DNA of 64,000 nt from an uncultured Lachnospiraceae bacterium (GTDB taxonomy: Bacteria > Bacillota > Clostridia > Lachnospirales > Lachnospiraceae): contig CAMNQH010000006.1 of the NCBI GenBank assembly GCA_946549035.1, forward strand, positions 25,121 through 89,120. The letters run 5' to 3'. Numbering within the stretch: the first letter of the stretch is position 1; the number at the start of each line of letters is the position of its first letter. The notes under the pieces are model-generated. The model did no database searches, had not been told where the DNA came from, and saw nothing but the letters and a program-made list of their open reading frames with translations. Both the position numbers and the translations under genes were made by a program. Below, piece after piece: positions 8,839 to 17,380 of this stretch.

Positions 8839-9700
8839 AAAAGGAAAACGGGCATTGGATGATTTTTCAGCAGACCTGGATCCCGGGGTGTATGGCCTGT
8901 TGGGACCTAATGGTGCTGGAAAATCTACGCTTATGAATCTTCTCACCGGGAATCTGGAAGCAGACAGCGGGCAAGTATTGGTGGATGGAACACCAACCGG
9001 CCAGATGGGAGCCGCTTATCGGGAAATGTTAGGCTATATGCCCCAGCAACAGGGACTGTATGATAATTTTACGGCTTTGGAGTTTTTACGGTATTTTGCT
9101 TCTCTCAAAGGGATTCCAAGAAAAGAAGCCAAGAAACGCATTGACCATCTTTTGAAGGTTGTGAATTTAGAAGAAGCCAGGAATCGGAAGTTGGGAGGGT
9201 TTTCCGGGGGAATGAAGCAGAGAGCCCTGCTGGCGCAGGCTTTATTGAATGATCCTAGGATTCTGATTCTGGATGAACCTACTGCGGGCCTTGATCCCAA
9301 GGAACGTATTCGCATACGGAATTATATCAGCGAGATCTCGCAAGATAAAATTATTTTGCTGGCTACTCATGTAGTCAGTGATGTAGAATGCATTGCCAGA
9401 GAGATTCTTCTAATCAAAGACGGCGTCCTGTTGGCTCGGGAAAAGCCGGAAGGGCTGATGAGCCAGATGGAAGGAAATGTATGGGAAGTGGGGATTCACG
9501 GAGAAGAACTTTCCAAGCTGGAGGGAAAGTGCCTCATTAGTAATGTTCATGTAACCAAGGACGGGCCAAGAGTAAGACTTTTGGGAGAAAGAGAAGAATT
9601 AATGGAAATTTTATCCAAATGCGTTCATCTTGGATTTTTGCTGGAACGGGCGGAAGCAAATTTGGAAGACGTGTATTTGTGGAGAATTCGAGAGGAATAA
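8801..9700 (+). CDS. ABC transporter ATP-binding protein
   Basis: This 299-aa ATPase powers the preceding permease. All motifs are present: Walker A GPNGAGKST, Q-loop MPQQQG, signature FSGGMKQR, Walker B ILILDEPTAGLD and the H-loop His in LLATHVVSD. A C-terminal extension of about 80 residues follows, as in many ABC-2 export ATPases. The start is set at ATG 8801, preceded by GGAGATGGAGG and giving MKLEIKNLSKSY. An in-frame upstream start at 8759 would only add a shadow of the permease tail. The overlap with the permease gene supports a stable two-protein exporter. Confidence 0.93.
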   Translation: MKLEIKNLSKSYKKGKRALDDFSADLDPGVYGLLGPNGAGKSTLMNLLTGNLEADSGQVLVDGTPTGQMGAAYREMLGYMPQQQGLYDNFTALEFLRYFASLKGIPRKEAKKRIDHLLKVVNLEEARNRKLGGFSGGMKQRALLAQALLNDPRILILDEPTAGLDPKERIRIRNYISEISQDKIILLATHVVSDVECIAREILLIKDGVLLAREKPEGLMSQMEGNVWEVGIHGEELSKLEGKCLISNVHVTKDGPRVRLLGEREELMEILSKCVHLGFLLERAEANLEDVYLWRIREE

Positions 9701-9718
9701 AATCTTTTTCGGAAGGAT

Positions 9719-10804
9719 ATGCTACCTTCTATGAGAGAAGATTTGAAAAGGCCTTTGCTGGAGGCTGTCAGAATCGTTGGAATTACCTTGGCTGTTTATT
9801 TGATTCTGCGGTTTCTGCTGCCCTTGGTGGTTCCGTTTTTGGTCGCCCTGCTTCTGGCAAAGCTGCTGCATCCAATGGTAGAAAAACTTCATAAGAAAAC
9901 CCACTTAAAGGAGGGGCTTTTATCTTCCCTGATTTTGATTATCCTTTTGGCGGCCCTTGGATGGGCGTTGTGGTTCGTAGGAAAAAACCTCGTGATTCAA
10001 CTCCAGGGCTTGTTTTCCAATTTGCCTGCGTATCAGGAAAAGGCCGGGCTGTTCTGGAATGATTGCTGTACACGGGTGGAGTCCTGGACAGGAATACGGG
10101 CGGAAGAATTGAACGGAACAGTCATGGATTCCGTTCCCAGGATTTGGGAAAATATGAAAGGAACCTTGCTTCCGGCATTGATGAGCGGCTCTTTTTCTTG
10201 GGTAAAAGGGATTTTCGTATTGGTTGGCGTGTGTATTGTGGTAATGATTTCCACCCTTTTGATGATTAAAGAATATAGCCATATGAAAGGAGCTTTGGAG
10301 CGGGGAAGACTGGGTCAGGCGCTGTTGCGGATTCTACGCCGGGTATATCGGGCCGGAGGCGGGTATTTTAAAGCTCAGCTTATCATTATGCTGGCAGTCA
10401 GCGGAATTTGTGTGGCGGGATTGTTTTGTGCAGGAAATTCTTATGCCTTGCTGGCTGGGATAGGAATTGGCCTTTGCGACGCTATGCCCTTTTTGGGAAC
10501 CGGAACCATCTTTATACCTTGGGCTATGATAGAATTGCTGCAGGGGAGATATATGCTGGCGGCCATTTACGCTGTCATTTATACCATCGCCAGCCTGGCA
10601 AGAGAATTGATGGAACCAAAACTGGTGGGAGACAAGCTGGGGATGCCGCCTCTTGCTGTAGTTATCAGCGTATACGTAGGGCTGCAAATTTATGGCTTAT
10701 GGGGAATCCTGCTGGGGCCCCTGTCGTATATTCTGATTCGGGAAATATGGCGGGAAGGATTTGAGAAAGAGGAGACAGACGACTATTTGAATGGAAATAT
10801 TTAA
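9719..10804 (+). CDS. AI-2E family transporter (YtvI-like membrane protein)
   Basis: This 361-aa protein has about eight transmembrane helices and the AI-2E (PF01594) pattern. It has paired N-terminal helices, a soluble central stretch (about 95-150) and the conserved C-terminal core around DAMPFLGTGTIFIPWAMIELLQG. Members include autoinducer-2 exporters, sodium/proton antiporters and the Bacillus sporulation protein YtvI, so a transported substrate should not be assumed. The start is uncertain. ATG 9719 is only two bases from GGAAGG, while ATG 9731 (MREDLKRP) is 14 bases away. It follows the ABC genes by 18 bases and ends just before the proS promoter. Confidence 0.82.
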   Translation: MLPSMREDLKRPLLEAVRIVGITLAVYLILRFLLPLVVPFLVALLLAKLLHPMVEKLHKKTHLKEGLLSSLILIILLAALGWALWFVGKNLVIQLQGLFSNLPAYQEKAGLFWNDCCTRVESWTGIRAEELNGTVMDSVPRIWENMKGTLLPALMSGSFSWVKGIFVLVGVCIVVMISTLLMIKEYSHMKGALERGRLGQALLRILRRVYRAGGGYFKAQLIIMLAVSGICVAGLFCAGNSYALLAGIGIGLCDAMPFLGTGTIFIPWAMIELLQGRYMLAAIYAVIYTIASLARELMEPKLVGDKLGMPPLAVVISVYVGLQIYGLWGILLGPLSYILIREIWREGFEKEETDDYLNGNI

Positions 10805-10823
10805 ATACAAATGGAAAAAATGC

Positions 10824-11098
10824 TTGACAAAGCAGCTTTTCCTATCATAGAATAAACACACGGCAATGAAGAGGAGCAGTACAGACAGAAAGGACTTCAG
10901 AGAGGGAACCGTCGGTGGGAGGTTCCTGTCTGGAATGTTTGGAACCCGCCTTGGAGCTTTCCAGGAGACTGTGACGTAATTCCGGCGTTAGCGGATTCAG
11001 AGAGAATGTGTAAAAGCTTAATAAAGGCTTTTAGGCATTAATAAGGGTGGTACCGCCGAGCTTTCGGTCCCTTGGGTTGGGACAGAAGGCTCTTTTTT
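10824..11098 (+). promoter_or_regulatory. Promoter plus T-box leader (Pro specifier) of proS
   Basis: TTGACA (10824-10829) and TAGAAT (10848-10853), 18 bases apart, start a leader of about 240 bases. It has T-box landmarks: ATGAAGAGGAGCAGTAC near the 5' end, an AGAGAG element, GGAACCCGCC at 10941-10950 as the specifier region, and AATAAGGGTGGTACCGC ending at 11056 as the T-box that pairs with the tRNA acceptor end. The triplet after GAA is CCC (10945-10947), a Pro codon that agrees with the gene controlled. The terminator stem GAGCTTTCGGTCCC/GGGACAGAAGGCTC (11058-11092) ends in TTTTTT. Uncharged tRNA-Pro should favour the antiterminator and switch proS on. Confidence 0.93.
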
Positions 11099-11128
11099 GT
11101 ATTTATATTTTCAAAGGAGGAGAAGATT

Positions 11129-12568
11129 ATGGCAAAAGACAAGAAATTAGTAGAAGCCATTACGTCTATGGACACTGATTTTGCCCAGTGGTATACGGAT
11201 GTAGTGAAAAAAGCAGAATTGATTGAATATACCAGTGTAAAGGGCTGCATGGCGATCAAACCGGCTGGGTATGCGCTCTGGGAAAATATCCAGCATGAAT
11301 TGGACCGGAGGTTTAAAGAAACTGGGGTTGAGAACGTATATATGCCTATGTTTATTCCAGAGAGCTTGCTGCAGAAGGAGAAGGATCATGTGGAAGGATT
11401 CGCTCCTGAGGTTGCCTGGGTTACCCAAGGGGGAATGAATCCTTTACAGGAGCGTATGTGCGTACGTCCCACCTCTGAGACGTTGTTCTGTGATTTTTAT
11501 GCCAACGAGGTGCAGTCTTACCGGGATCTGCCAAAGGTTTATAATCAATGGTGTTCCGTGGTGCGTTGGGAGAAAGAGACAAGACCATTTTTACGCTCCA
11601 GGGAATTTTTATGGCAGGAAGGCCATACGGCTCATGCGACGGAAGAAGAAGCACAGGAGCGGACCCTTCAGATCCTTCATCTGTACGCAGATTTCTGTGA
11701 GGATTTTCTGGCAATGCCTGTGATTCGGGGACAGAAAACAGAGAAAGAGAAGTTTTCCGGGGCAAAGGACACCTACACCATTGAAGCATTGATGCACGAT
11801 GGAAAAGCGCTCCAGTCCGGAACCAGCCATAATTTTGGAGACGGGTTTGCCAAAGCCTTTGGAATTCAGTATACGGATAAGGAAAATAAGCTGCAATACG
11901 TACATCAGACTTCTTGGGGGGTAAGTACCCGCCTGATTGGTGGAATTATTATGGTGCACGGAGACGATTCAGGACTGGTGCTTCCTCCTAAGGTTGCGCC
12001 TGTGCAGGTTATGGTGATTCCCATTCAACAGCGAAAGGAAGGGGTTCTGGAAAAAGCCCAGGAGATGAAAGAGGCGTTTGCAAAGGCCGGACTTCGGGTG
12101 AAAATAGACGATACGGATAAGAGTCCCGGATGGAAATTTGCAGAACAGGAGATGCGCGGAATCCCTGTGAGGGTAGAATTAGGGCCAAAGGATATAGAAG
12201 CGGGAACATGTATTCTGGTGCGCCGTGATACCAGAGAAAAGATGGAAGTTACATTGGACGAAGCTCCTGCAAAAGCAGCAGAGCTGATGGATATGATCCA
12301 GAAAGATATGTTTGAACGAGCCAAGGCCCATCGGGACGGACATATTACGGACGTCAAAAGCTATCCTGCATTTAAAGACGCTATTGAGCATAAGCCAGGG
12401 TTTGTTCGGGCTATGTGGTGCGGAGAAGAGGCATGTGAATTAAAAATAAAAGAGGATACTACGGCGACCTCCCGGTGTATGCCTTTTGAACAGGAGCAGA
12501 TATCAGACGTATGCGTTTGCTGCGGAAAGCCTGCCCACAAATTAGTCTACTGGGGCAAGGCATATTAA
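11129..12568 (+). CDS. proS: Prolyl-tRNA synthetase, archaeal/eukaryotic-like type
   Basis: This cytoplasmic 479-aa class II synthetase charges tRNA-Pro with proline. The class II motifs are visible, including [17 protein letters not shown] and the motif 2 region [20 protein letters not shown]. The C-terminal part has the anticodon-binding domain and a Cys-rich zinc-like end (CGEEAC, CVCCGK). It lacks the large editing insertion of the E. coli type, matching the short archaeal/eukaryotic-like form common in Clostridia. The start is ATG 11129, eight bases after AAAGGAGG. An upstream in-frame GTG lies inside the T-box terminator. Expression should rise when proline runs short. Confidence 0.97.
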   Translation: MAKDKKLVEAITSMDTDFAQWYTDVVKKAELIEYTSVKGCMAIKPAGYALWENIQHELDRRFKETGVENVYMPMFIPESLLQKEKDHVEGFAPEVAWVTQGGMNPLQERMCVRPTSETLFCDFYANEVQSYRDLPKVYNQWCSVVRWEKETRPFLRSREFLWQEGHTAHATEEEAQERTLQILHLYADFCEDFLAMPVIRGQKTEKEKFSGAKDTYTIEALMHDGKALQSGTSHNFGDGFAKAFGIQYTDKENKLQYVHQTSWGVSTRLIGGIIMVHGDDSGLVLPPKVAPVQVMVIPIQQRKEGVLEKAQEMKEAFAKAGLRVKIDDTDKSPGWKFAEQEMRGIPVRVELGPKDIEAGTCILVRRDTREKMEVTLDEAPAKAAELMDMIQKDMFERAKAHRDGHITDVKSYPAFKDAIEHKPGFVRAMWCGEEACELKIKEDTTATSRCMPFEQEQISDVCVCCGKPAHKLVYWGKAY

Positions 12569-12612
12569 AAACAGCTGAGACGGACATGAGTCAGGAAAGA
12601 AGGATTTGAAAA

Positions 12613-13482
12613 ATGAAATTAGGGATAACTATGGAAGGCGGCGCCAGCCGGACGATTTTTAGCTGCGGCGTGACGGATGCATTTTTGGAAGAAGATATTA
12701 TGCCGGATTACCTGATCGGCGTATCCGCCGGAATTGCTTACGGTGTTTCTTATCTCTCAAAACAAAAAGGACGAAATCTAGATATTGCGATTCAATATAT
12801 GTCGGATAAACGTTATATGGGCCCCAGACATTTGCTGAACCGGAAGAATAGGAGCTATTACAATATTCCTTTTGTGTTCGGAGAGATTCCCAATGAGCTT
12901 GTGCCCTTTGATTATGAGGAATTTGAAAGATTTCCAGGAAAAGCGGTGGCAACGGTGACGAATATCCATACCGGAAAGCCAGAATATCTGGAGGTGCCAA
13001 GGCGTGACGACAAGTTTGACATGCTGGTGGCAAGCTGTGCGCTTCCCATCTTATTTCAGCCTGTAAAAATTGGAAAACGCTATTACCTGGACGGGGGCTT
13101 GTCGGATTCCATTCCCTATAAACAAGCCATAAAAGAAGGATGCGATAAAAATATTGTGATTCTCACCAGAGAGCGGGGCTATGTAAAAAAACAGGAACGA
13201 GCCGGCCGGATTTCCGGGAGACTTTATCGAAAATATCCCAAAATCGTGGAAGATTTAAAGAAGCGTCCAGAACGGTACAACGCTTGTATGGAAGAGCTGT
13301 GTGAAGCGGAAAAGCGGGGAGAAATCTTTGTGATTGCTCCAGAAAGCACTATGGGAGTGGGAAGAACGGAGACACGAGGAGAAAAGCTGCGTAAGCTGTA
13401 TGAAGAAGGTTATCGTCAGGCCAAAGAACAAATGGCCGATTTGAAAAAGTATCTAAAAGAGGATAAGGGAGAGAAGGCTTGA
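12613..13482 (+). CDS. Patatin-like phospholipase family protein
   Basis: This 289-aa protein has the patatin fold signature: a glycine-rich oxyanion region (MEGGASRTIFSCG), the nucleophile elbow GVSAG (Ser near residue 39) and the catalytic Asp in DGGLSDSIP. These enzymes hydrolyse acyl esters of lipids with a Ser-Asp dyad. No signal peptide is seen, so it is probably cytoplasmic or loosely membrane-bound. It belongs to the group of short bacterial patatins of unknown physiological substrate. The stop overlaps the TTG start of the next gene by three bases, so the two are translated together. Confidence 0.9.
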   Translation: MKLGITMEGGASRTIFSCGVTDAFLEEDIMPDYLIGVSAGIAYGVSYLSKQKGRNLDIAIQYMSDKRYMGPRHLLNRKNRSYYNIPFVFGEIPNELVPFDYEEFERFPGKAVATVTNIHTGKPEYLEVPRRDDKFDMLVASCALPILFQPVKIGKRYYLDGGLSDSIPYKQAIKEGCDKNIVILTRERGYVKKQERAGRISGRLYRKYPKIVEDLKKRPERYNACMEELCEAEKRGEIFVIAPESTMGVGRTETRGEKLRKLYEEGYRQAKEQMADLKKYLKEDKGEKA

Positions 13483-14096
13483 GGCTGATTTTTATTCGCC
13501 ACGGAAAGACAAAGGGCAATACTCAGGGACGTTATGTAGGTCGAACAGACGAGCCGCTGCTTCCTGAAAGCATGGAAGGGTTAAAGAGCCAGGCGGTAGT
13601 GCCGGGGGACAGTAAAGGATGCTTCCCCCGGGCAGAACTAGTCATTACAAGTCCTATGCTCCGGTGCCGCCAAACGGCGGAGATCTTGTATCCGGGGGTT
13701 TTATGCCTGGTGCAGGAAGGGCTGGAGGAAATGGATTTTGGGGATTTCGAGTATAAGAATTACCAAGAGCTTTCCGGGAATCAGGAATACCAAGCCTACA
13801 TTGACAGCGGCGGAGAAATAGGCTTCCCCGGCGGGGAAGCGCCGAAAGCTTTTAAAAATCGCTGCTGTCAGGCATTTTTAAAGGCTATCCAAAGGGCAGA
13901 AGAAACGGGAGTGCATTCTGTGGCTTTTGTTGTCCATGGAGGCACGGTTATGGCTGTCCTGGAAGCCTTTGGAGAGCCCAAGCGTTCTTATTTTGAATGG
14001 CAAATCAAAAACGGAGCATATATTCAGGGAGAATATACAGACGAAGGAAAAATGATGGTGGATATTGGGAGCCCTGACAAAAAATGGGAGCCGTAG
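13479..14096 (+). CDS. Histidine phosphatase family protein (phosphoglycerate mutase-like)
   Basis: This 205-aa enzyme of the histidine phosphatase superfamily has the phospho-acceptor motif FIRHGKT at residues 5-11. It also has the acid/base Glu in GLEEMDFGDFE and the second catalytic His in VVHGGTV. CobC-like and broad-specificity phosphatases share this size. No cobalamin genes are nearby, so a CobC role is not supported. The start is TTG 13479, which overlaps the patatin gene stop (TTGA) and gives the full N-terminal strand. It ends eight bases from the convergent regulator gene. Confidence 0.88.
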   Translation: MRLIFIRHGKTKGNTQGRYVGRTDEPLLPESMEGLKSQAVVPGDSKGCFPRAELVITSPMLRCRQTAEILYPGVLCLVQEGLEEMDFGDFEYKNYQELSGNQEYQAYIDSGGEIGFPGGEAPKAFKNRCCQAFLKAIQRAEETGVHSVAFVVHGGTVMAVLEAFGEPKRSYFEWQIKNGAYIQGEYTDEGKMMVDIGSPDKKWEP

Positions 14097-14104
14097 AGTT
14101 ATGT

Positions 14105-15562
14105 TTATACATACTCTGCGGCTTTTTCCATTTCGAAGGACAAAAGCAGGTGGAGCCGTTCCATATCATCATCCAGATCTTCCTTGGTCAGTTCTTCGAG
14201 GCGTTTCAGGCGATAGAGCAGAGTGTTTCTGGGAAGGTCCATGGCTCTGGCAGTATCGGCGATACTGCGTTCATGCTTTAAATACAGATACAATGTTTGA
14301 TAGAACTGGGTGTGGTGCTGTGCGTCGTATTCTTTAAGAAGATGTAATGCGGGATGCAGGGCTGTGGGTATCACAGTGCTTTTTAACTGGGAAAAGAGGT
14401 AGGGGAGGACATGCTTTGTTCCCTGATATATGTGTCCAGCTTCTTTTTTTACGTATTGTGAGGTTATGGAAACAAAGCGGTAATGGTGGTGAATGGAATC
14501 GGACAAGGAAAAGCATTTTCCAAGGGTGGCGTAATACTTGCTGTTTTGCAGCCAAGGATATAGGTTTCGGCAGGTTTCCTCCAGGGGACATTGAGACAGA
14601 TTACAAAGCAGACAGACAGATAGATCCGCCGTCACAGCCAGGATATGGGGAAATGCAATTTTCAGGGAGTGACACAAGTGGGTATGAATATTGTATGCTT
14701 CCAACAGGGCGTCCAGCTTGATAAAAATAAGGGTGTCCGTTTCCTGCCATCCCAGCAGCAATAGCCTGCGGCAGAGATCCTTCGGATCTGCGTTTGCATC
14801 AGAAATGACGGATTGAAGCTGGGTATCCAGAATCAAGGACTGCTGTTCCTGGATATGGATTTCAAACCACTTCTGGATATAAGTGCAAAAGAGGGAGAAG
14901 CAGTTCAGTCCGCCTTCTGTCATAGAGGTGGGGAAAGCTATTACGGTGGCGGAGCCAAGAAAATTTCCCTGAAGAGAAAAATTATAATGGTAAGCTTTAA
15001 GGGGAAACAAGGACGTCTCGTAACTGTAAATACCCTTTCTGCGGATGCGCTCAGGATCCGTGGCATTAAAGCGCAGGAGGAAATCCATATCGCAGCTTCC
15101 CTGCTTCAAAATGTGATCCCAGGGTTCGTCTACATCGCCAATGCCGTAATTGGAAGTATGGGCCAGGTGTCTTTGATATGGATCCAGTAAAAAGCCAGGA
15201 TGTCCCAGAACCTGCTGGGACGCATCAAACAGGTCTTGTAGCATGGCTCCAGAGGTTAATAGCTGCATCATAGTGCTGTCCCAATGGGTATAAAAAGTCA
15301 GAGCGTCCAATACGCAATTTAAGATTTCTTCTAGGTCTGTGGTGTTCAGTAGGAGTATGTCATTACGATGGGTGCAGATCACCCGGTCGTTCCCGTTTTT
15401 GAATAAGTCCCTGAGCCTGCCGATATATAAAGTATTTTCCTTCAGCCGGACCTCAGGGGAGAAAAGCCGTACGGCTTCAATTTCAAATTGGTTGGAGGAG
15501 ACATCGGCTTTTGGTTGATAGTTTTTTAGCCAGTCGGCGAAAATCTGCATACTTAACTTCAT
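14105..15562 (-). CDS. PucR/CdaR-type transcriptional regulator
   Basis: This 485-aa regulator has the C-terminal helix-turn-helix of the PucR family, HERSIADTARAMDLPRNTLLYRLKRLEEL near residues 430-460. The middle region is compatible with the degenerate GGDEF-like domain of CdaR/PucR proteins. The N-terminal third is probably the effector-binding part. Family members are mostly activators of catabolic genes that respond to a small organic metabolite. It is transcribed away from the UroD/ACP/Pta/transporter cluster with a 202-base divergent region between them, so that cluster is its most likely target. The effector is unknown. Confidence 0.88.
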   Translation of the reverse strand: MKLSMQIFADWLKNYQPKADVSSNQFEIEAVRLFSPEVRLKENTLYIGRLRDLFKNGNDRVICTHRNDILLLNTTDLEEILNCVLDALTFYTHWDSTMMQLLTSGAMLQDLFDASQQVLGHPGFLLDPYQRHLAHTSNYGIGDVDEPWDHILKQGSCDMDFLLRFNATDPERIRRKGIYSYETSLFPLKAYHYNFSLQGNFLGSATVIAFPTSMTEGGLNCFSLFCTYIQKWFEIHIQEQQSLILDTQLQSVISDANADPKDLCRRLLLLGWQETDTLIFIKLDALLEAYNIHTHLCHSLKIAFPHILAVTADLSVCLLCNLSQCPLEETCRNLYPWLQNSKYYATLGKCFSLSDSIHHHYRFVSITSQYVKKEAGHIYQGTKHVLPYLFSQLKSTVIPTALHPALHLLKEYDAQHHTQFYQTLYLYLKHERSIADTARAMDLPRNTLLYRLKRLEELTKEDLDDDMERLHLLLSFEMEKAAEYV

Positions 15563-15658
15563 AAGGCGTTCCTCTCAAAATAAGTCTTATTATAATTTGA
15601 ATATAGTATAAAATATATGAAATAGCAAGAGAAAAATATTTATTAATGGGATACTTTA

Positions 15659-15692
15659 TATGTATACATAGGAGGGGAAGCGCGTTTATAAT
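15659..15692 (+). promoter_or_regulatory. Candidate operator palindrome and promoter in the divergent region
   Basis: TATGTATACATA (15659-15670) is a perfect 12-bp palindrome. It ends 16 bases before TATAAT (15687-15692) and lies where a -35 box should be. No good -35 sequence is present, as expected of a promoter that needs an activator such as the divergent PucR-type protein. Confidence 0.5.
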
Positions 15693-15764
15693 GAACGTAT
15701 TATAGGTATCGGTTTTTCAATCATTGTAAGGGGTAAATCCCCTAAAATTAGAGGAGGTCATTCT

Positions 15765-16880
15765 ATGAATTCAGCAGAGAAACTGGAAAAAATGCTGCGG
15801 CTGGAGAAACCGGCGGACAGAAGGGAGATTCCATATTTTCCACAGATTATCACATGGGCAGGGACAGTATCGGGGATATCTCAGAAGGATATGATTACAG
15901 ATGTGGATAAGAACATAGAAGCATTAGATATTACCTTTGAAAAAGTAGGCAAACCGGATGTTATGATGTGTACGGCTATGCAGGATACGGTATTTATTAT
16001 GGGCCTTCCGGTGCGGATACCTGGACGGGATTTGGAAGATAATGCATTGTATCAATTTGTGGAAAGGGATTTATTTGCTCTGCAGGACGGAAAGGAATAT
16101 GAGCGTATTTTACAAATGGGGTGGCAGAATTGGAATGGAGAACTGCTATGTAAAATTCAGAATCCTCCTTATAGCAGCCCGGAGCAGTTATTTGCCCGTT
16201 TTGGCCAGATGGGGCAGAATATGGGAAAGATGGCGATGCATTTTATTCCTCAGGGAATCCAGCCCTTAAGCCACACTGCCTGTGCGCCCATATTTGACAC
16301 ATTGTCTCAATCGCACACCATGGAAGAGTTTTGCTATGATTTATATGATTACCCGGAGGAGGTTAAGAAAGTAATTTTGGAATGTACGCCGGCGGTGATT
16401 GGACAGGCGATTGGCACGGTAAAAGAGGTACATGGAAGCAGGGTAGGTATTTATGCCATGCGTTCTTCCGCAACCTTTGTTTCACCCGATGCGTTTGGAG
16501 AATTCTGCTGGCCGGGGCTTAAAATGATGATTGAAGCATTTTGGGCGGAGGGGATTACGTCGGTACTTCACGCAGACGGAAATTGGCTTCCGATGCTTGG
16601 GTATTTTAAACAAGTTCCCAAGGGCAGCGTTCATTTTGAATTTGACGGGGACACGGATATGAGAAAGGCTTATGAGGTTTTGGAAGGGTGGCAGAGTATG
16701 CGGGGAGATGTGCCTGCGGCGATGCTGGCTTACGGAACGCCGGACGAGGTTTCCCAGTATTGTGAAGGGCTGATTACGGATATTTGCATGAAGGGCGGCG
16801 TAATGCTTGGCTCTGGATGCGAGGTGCCTATGAATGCCAAGCTGGAAAATGTATTGGCAATGGGGAATTCTTTGATGTAA
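15765..16880 (+). CDS. Uroporphyrinogen decarboxylase (URO-D)-family protein, probable methyltransferase-like
   Basis: This 371-aa protein has the URO-D/MtaA-type TIM-barrel pattern (start MNSAEKLEKMLRLEKPADRREI, C-terminal GVMLGSGCEVP). True HemE is unlikely because no heme genes are near. Related proteins move methyl groups between corrinoid proteins and thiol or folate acceptors. In MtaA/MtbA zinc is held by HxC plus a later Cys. Here HADGNW supplies His and Asp, and GSGCEVP a Cys, so one ligand differs. No corrinoid protein gene is in the window. It has a strong AGAGGAGG ribosome site and is the first gene of the cluster. The reaction is not known. Confidence 0.82.
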   Translation: MNSAEKLEKMLRLEKPADRREIPYFPQIITWAGTVSGISQKDMITDVDKNIEALDITFEKVGKPDVMMCTAMQDTVFIMGLPVRIPGRDLEDNALYQFVERDLFALQDGKEYERILQMGWQNWNGELLCKIQNPPYSSPEQLFARFGQMGQNMGKMAMHFIPQGIQPLSHTACAPIFDTLSQSHTMEEFCYDLYDYPEEVKKVILECTPAVIGQAIGTVKEVHGSRVGIYAMRSSATFVSPDAFGEFCWPGLKMMIEAFWAEGITSVLHADGNWLPMLGYFKQVPKGSVHFEFDGDTDMRKAYEVLEGWQSMRGDVPAAMLAYGTPDEVSQYCEGLITDICMKGGVMLGSGCEVPMNAKLENVLAMGNSLM

Positions 16881-17016
16881 TTTGTGGGAATGCACAATTC
16901 CAGAGGGGATATTTCCGGAGAAATTATAGATTTACACATTGCTCAACGGAACTATGTTTTGTATAATGAAAGATATGCAAAGGGTTTTAGGGTAGATCTG
17001 TAAGGAGGAGCAAGAA

Positions 17017-17256
17017 ATGAGAGAAGAAATTTTAGCTAAGATCATTGAAAGAGGAGCGCCGCTTTGGGGTGCAGACGCAGCGTCTCTGAACGAGAACACC
17101 ACGTTTGAGGAAATGGGTGCAAAGTCCGTTCATTACAGCCAGATTACCACATTTTTAGAGGATGAGTATGATGTGGAGATTCCCTTCATGAACTTCCGCA
17201 GAAAGAAAACGTTGGGCGAAGCTGCCGACTATGTACTGGAATTAGTAGAAGAGTAA
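17017..17256 (+). CDS. Acyl carrier protein-like, atypical attachment motif
   Basis: This acidic 79-aa protein has the four-helix ACP pattern. The attachment-site region reads EEMGAKSVHYSQ (Ser38) where carrier proteins usually have DSL, so the Asp is Lys and the Leu is Val. The Ser that would carry phosphopantetheine is kept. The C-terminal half (FLEDEYDVEIPFMNF, then KTLGEAADYVLELV) is normal for the family. No fatty acid synthesis or polyketide gene is nearby. It stands between a URO-D-family gene and a Pta-like gene, which suggests an acyl or carboxyl intermediate held on a carrier. It has a strong AAGGAGGAG site. Confidence 0.85.
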   Translation: MREEILAKIIERGAPLWGADAASLNENTTFEEMGAKSVHYSQITTFLEDEYDVEIPFMNFRRKKTLGEAADYVLELVEE

Positions 17257-17380
17257 GGCTGCTTTTGGGCCCGTGGATATGTCTCAGGATGCTGTGTCGG
17301 GCAGCGTTTTGAGGCATATTTATTCTTCATAGAAGTTTGCGGTAAGTGAATAATAGGATGGAAGAAAAGGAGAGAATCAT

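Noticed and set aside
13479..14096. Histidine phosphatase as CobC of cobalamin synthesis
   Set aside because: No cobalamin genes in the window; the motifs fit the whole superfamily.
15765..16880. URO-D-family gene as heme-pathway hemE
   Set aside because: No other tetrapyrrole genes are near, the His/Asp/Cys pattern is closer to methyltransferase-type members, and the context is catabolic.
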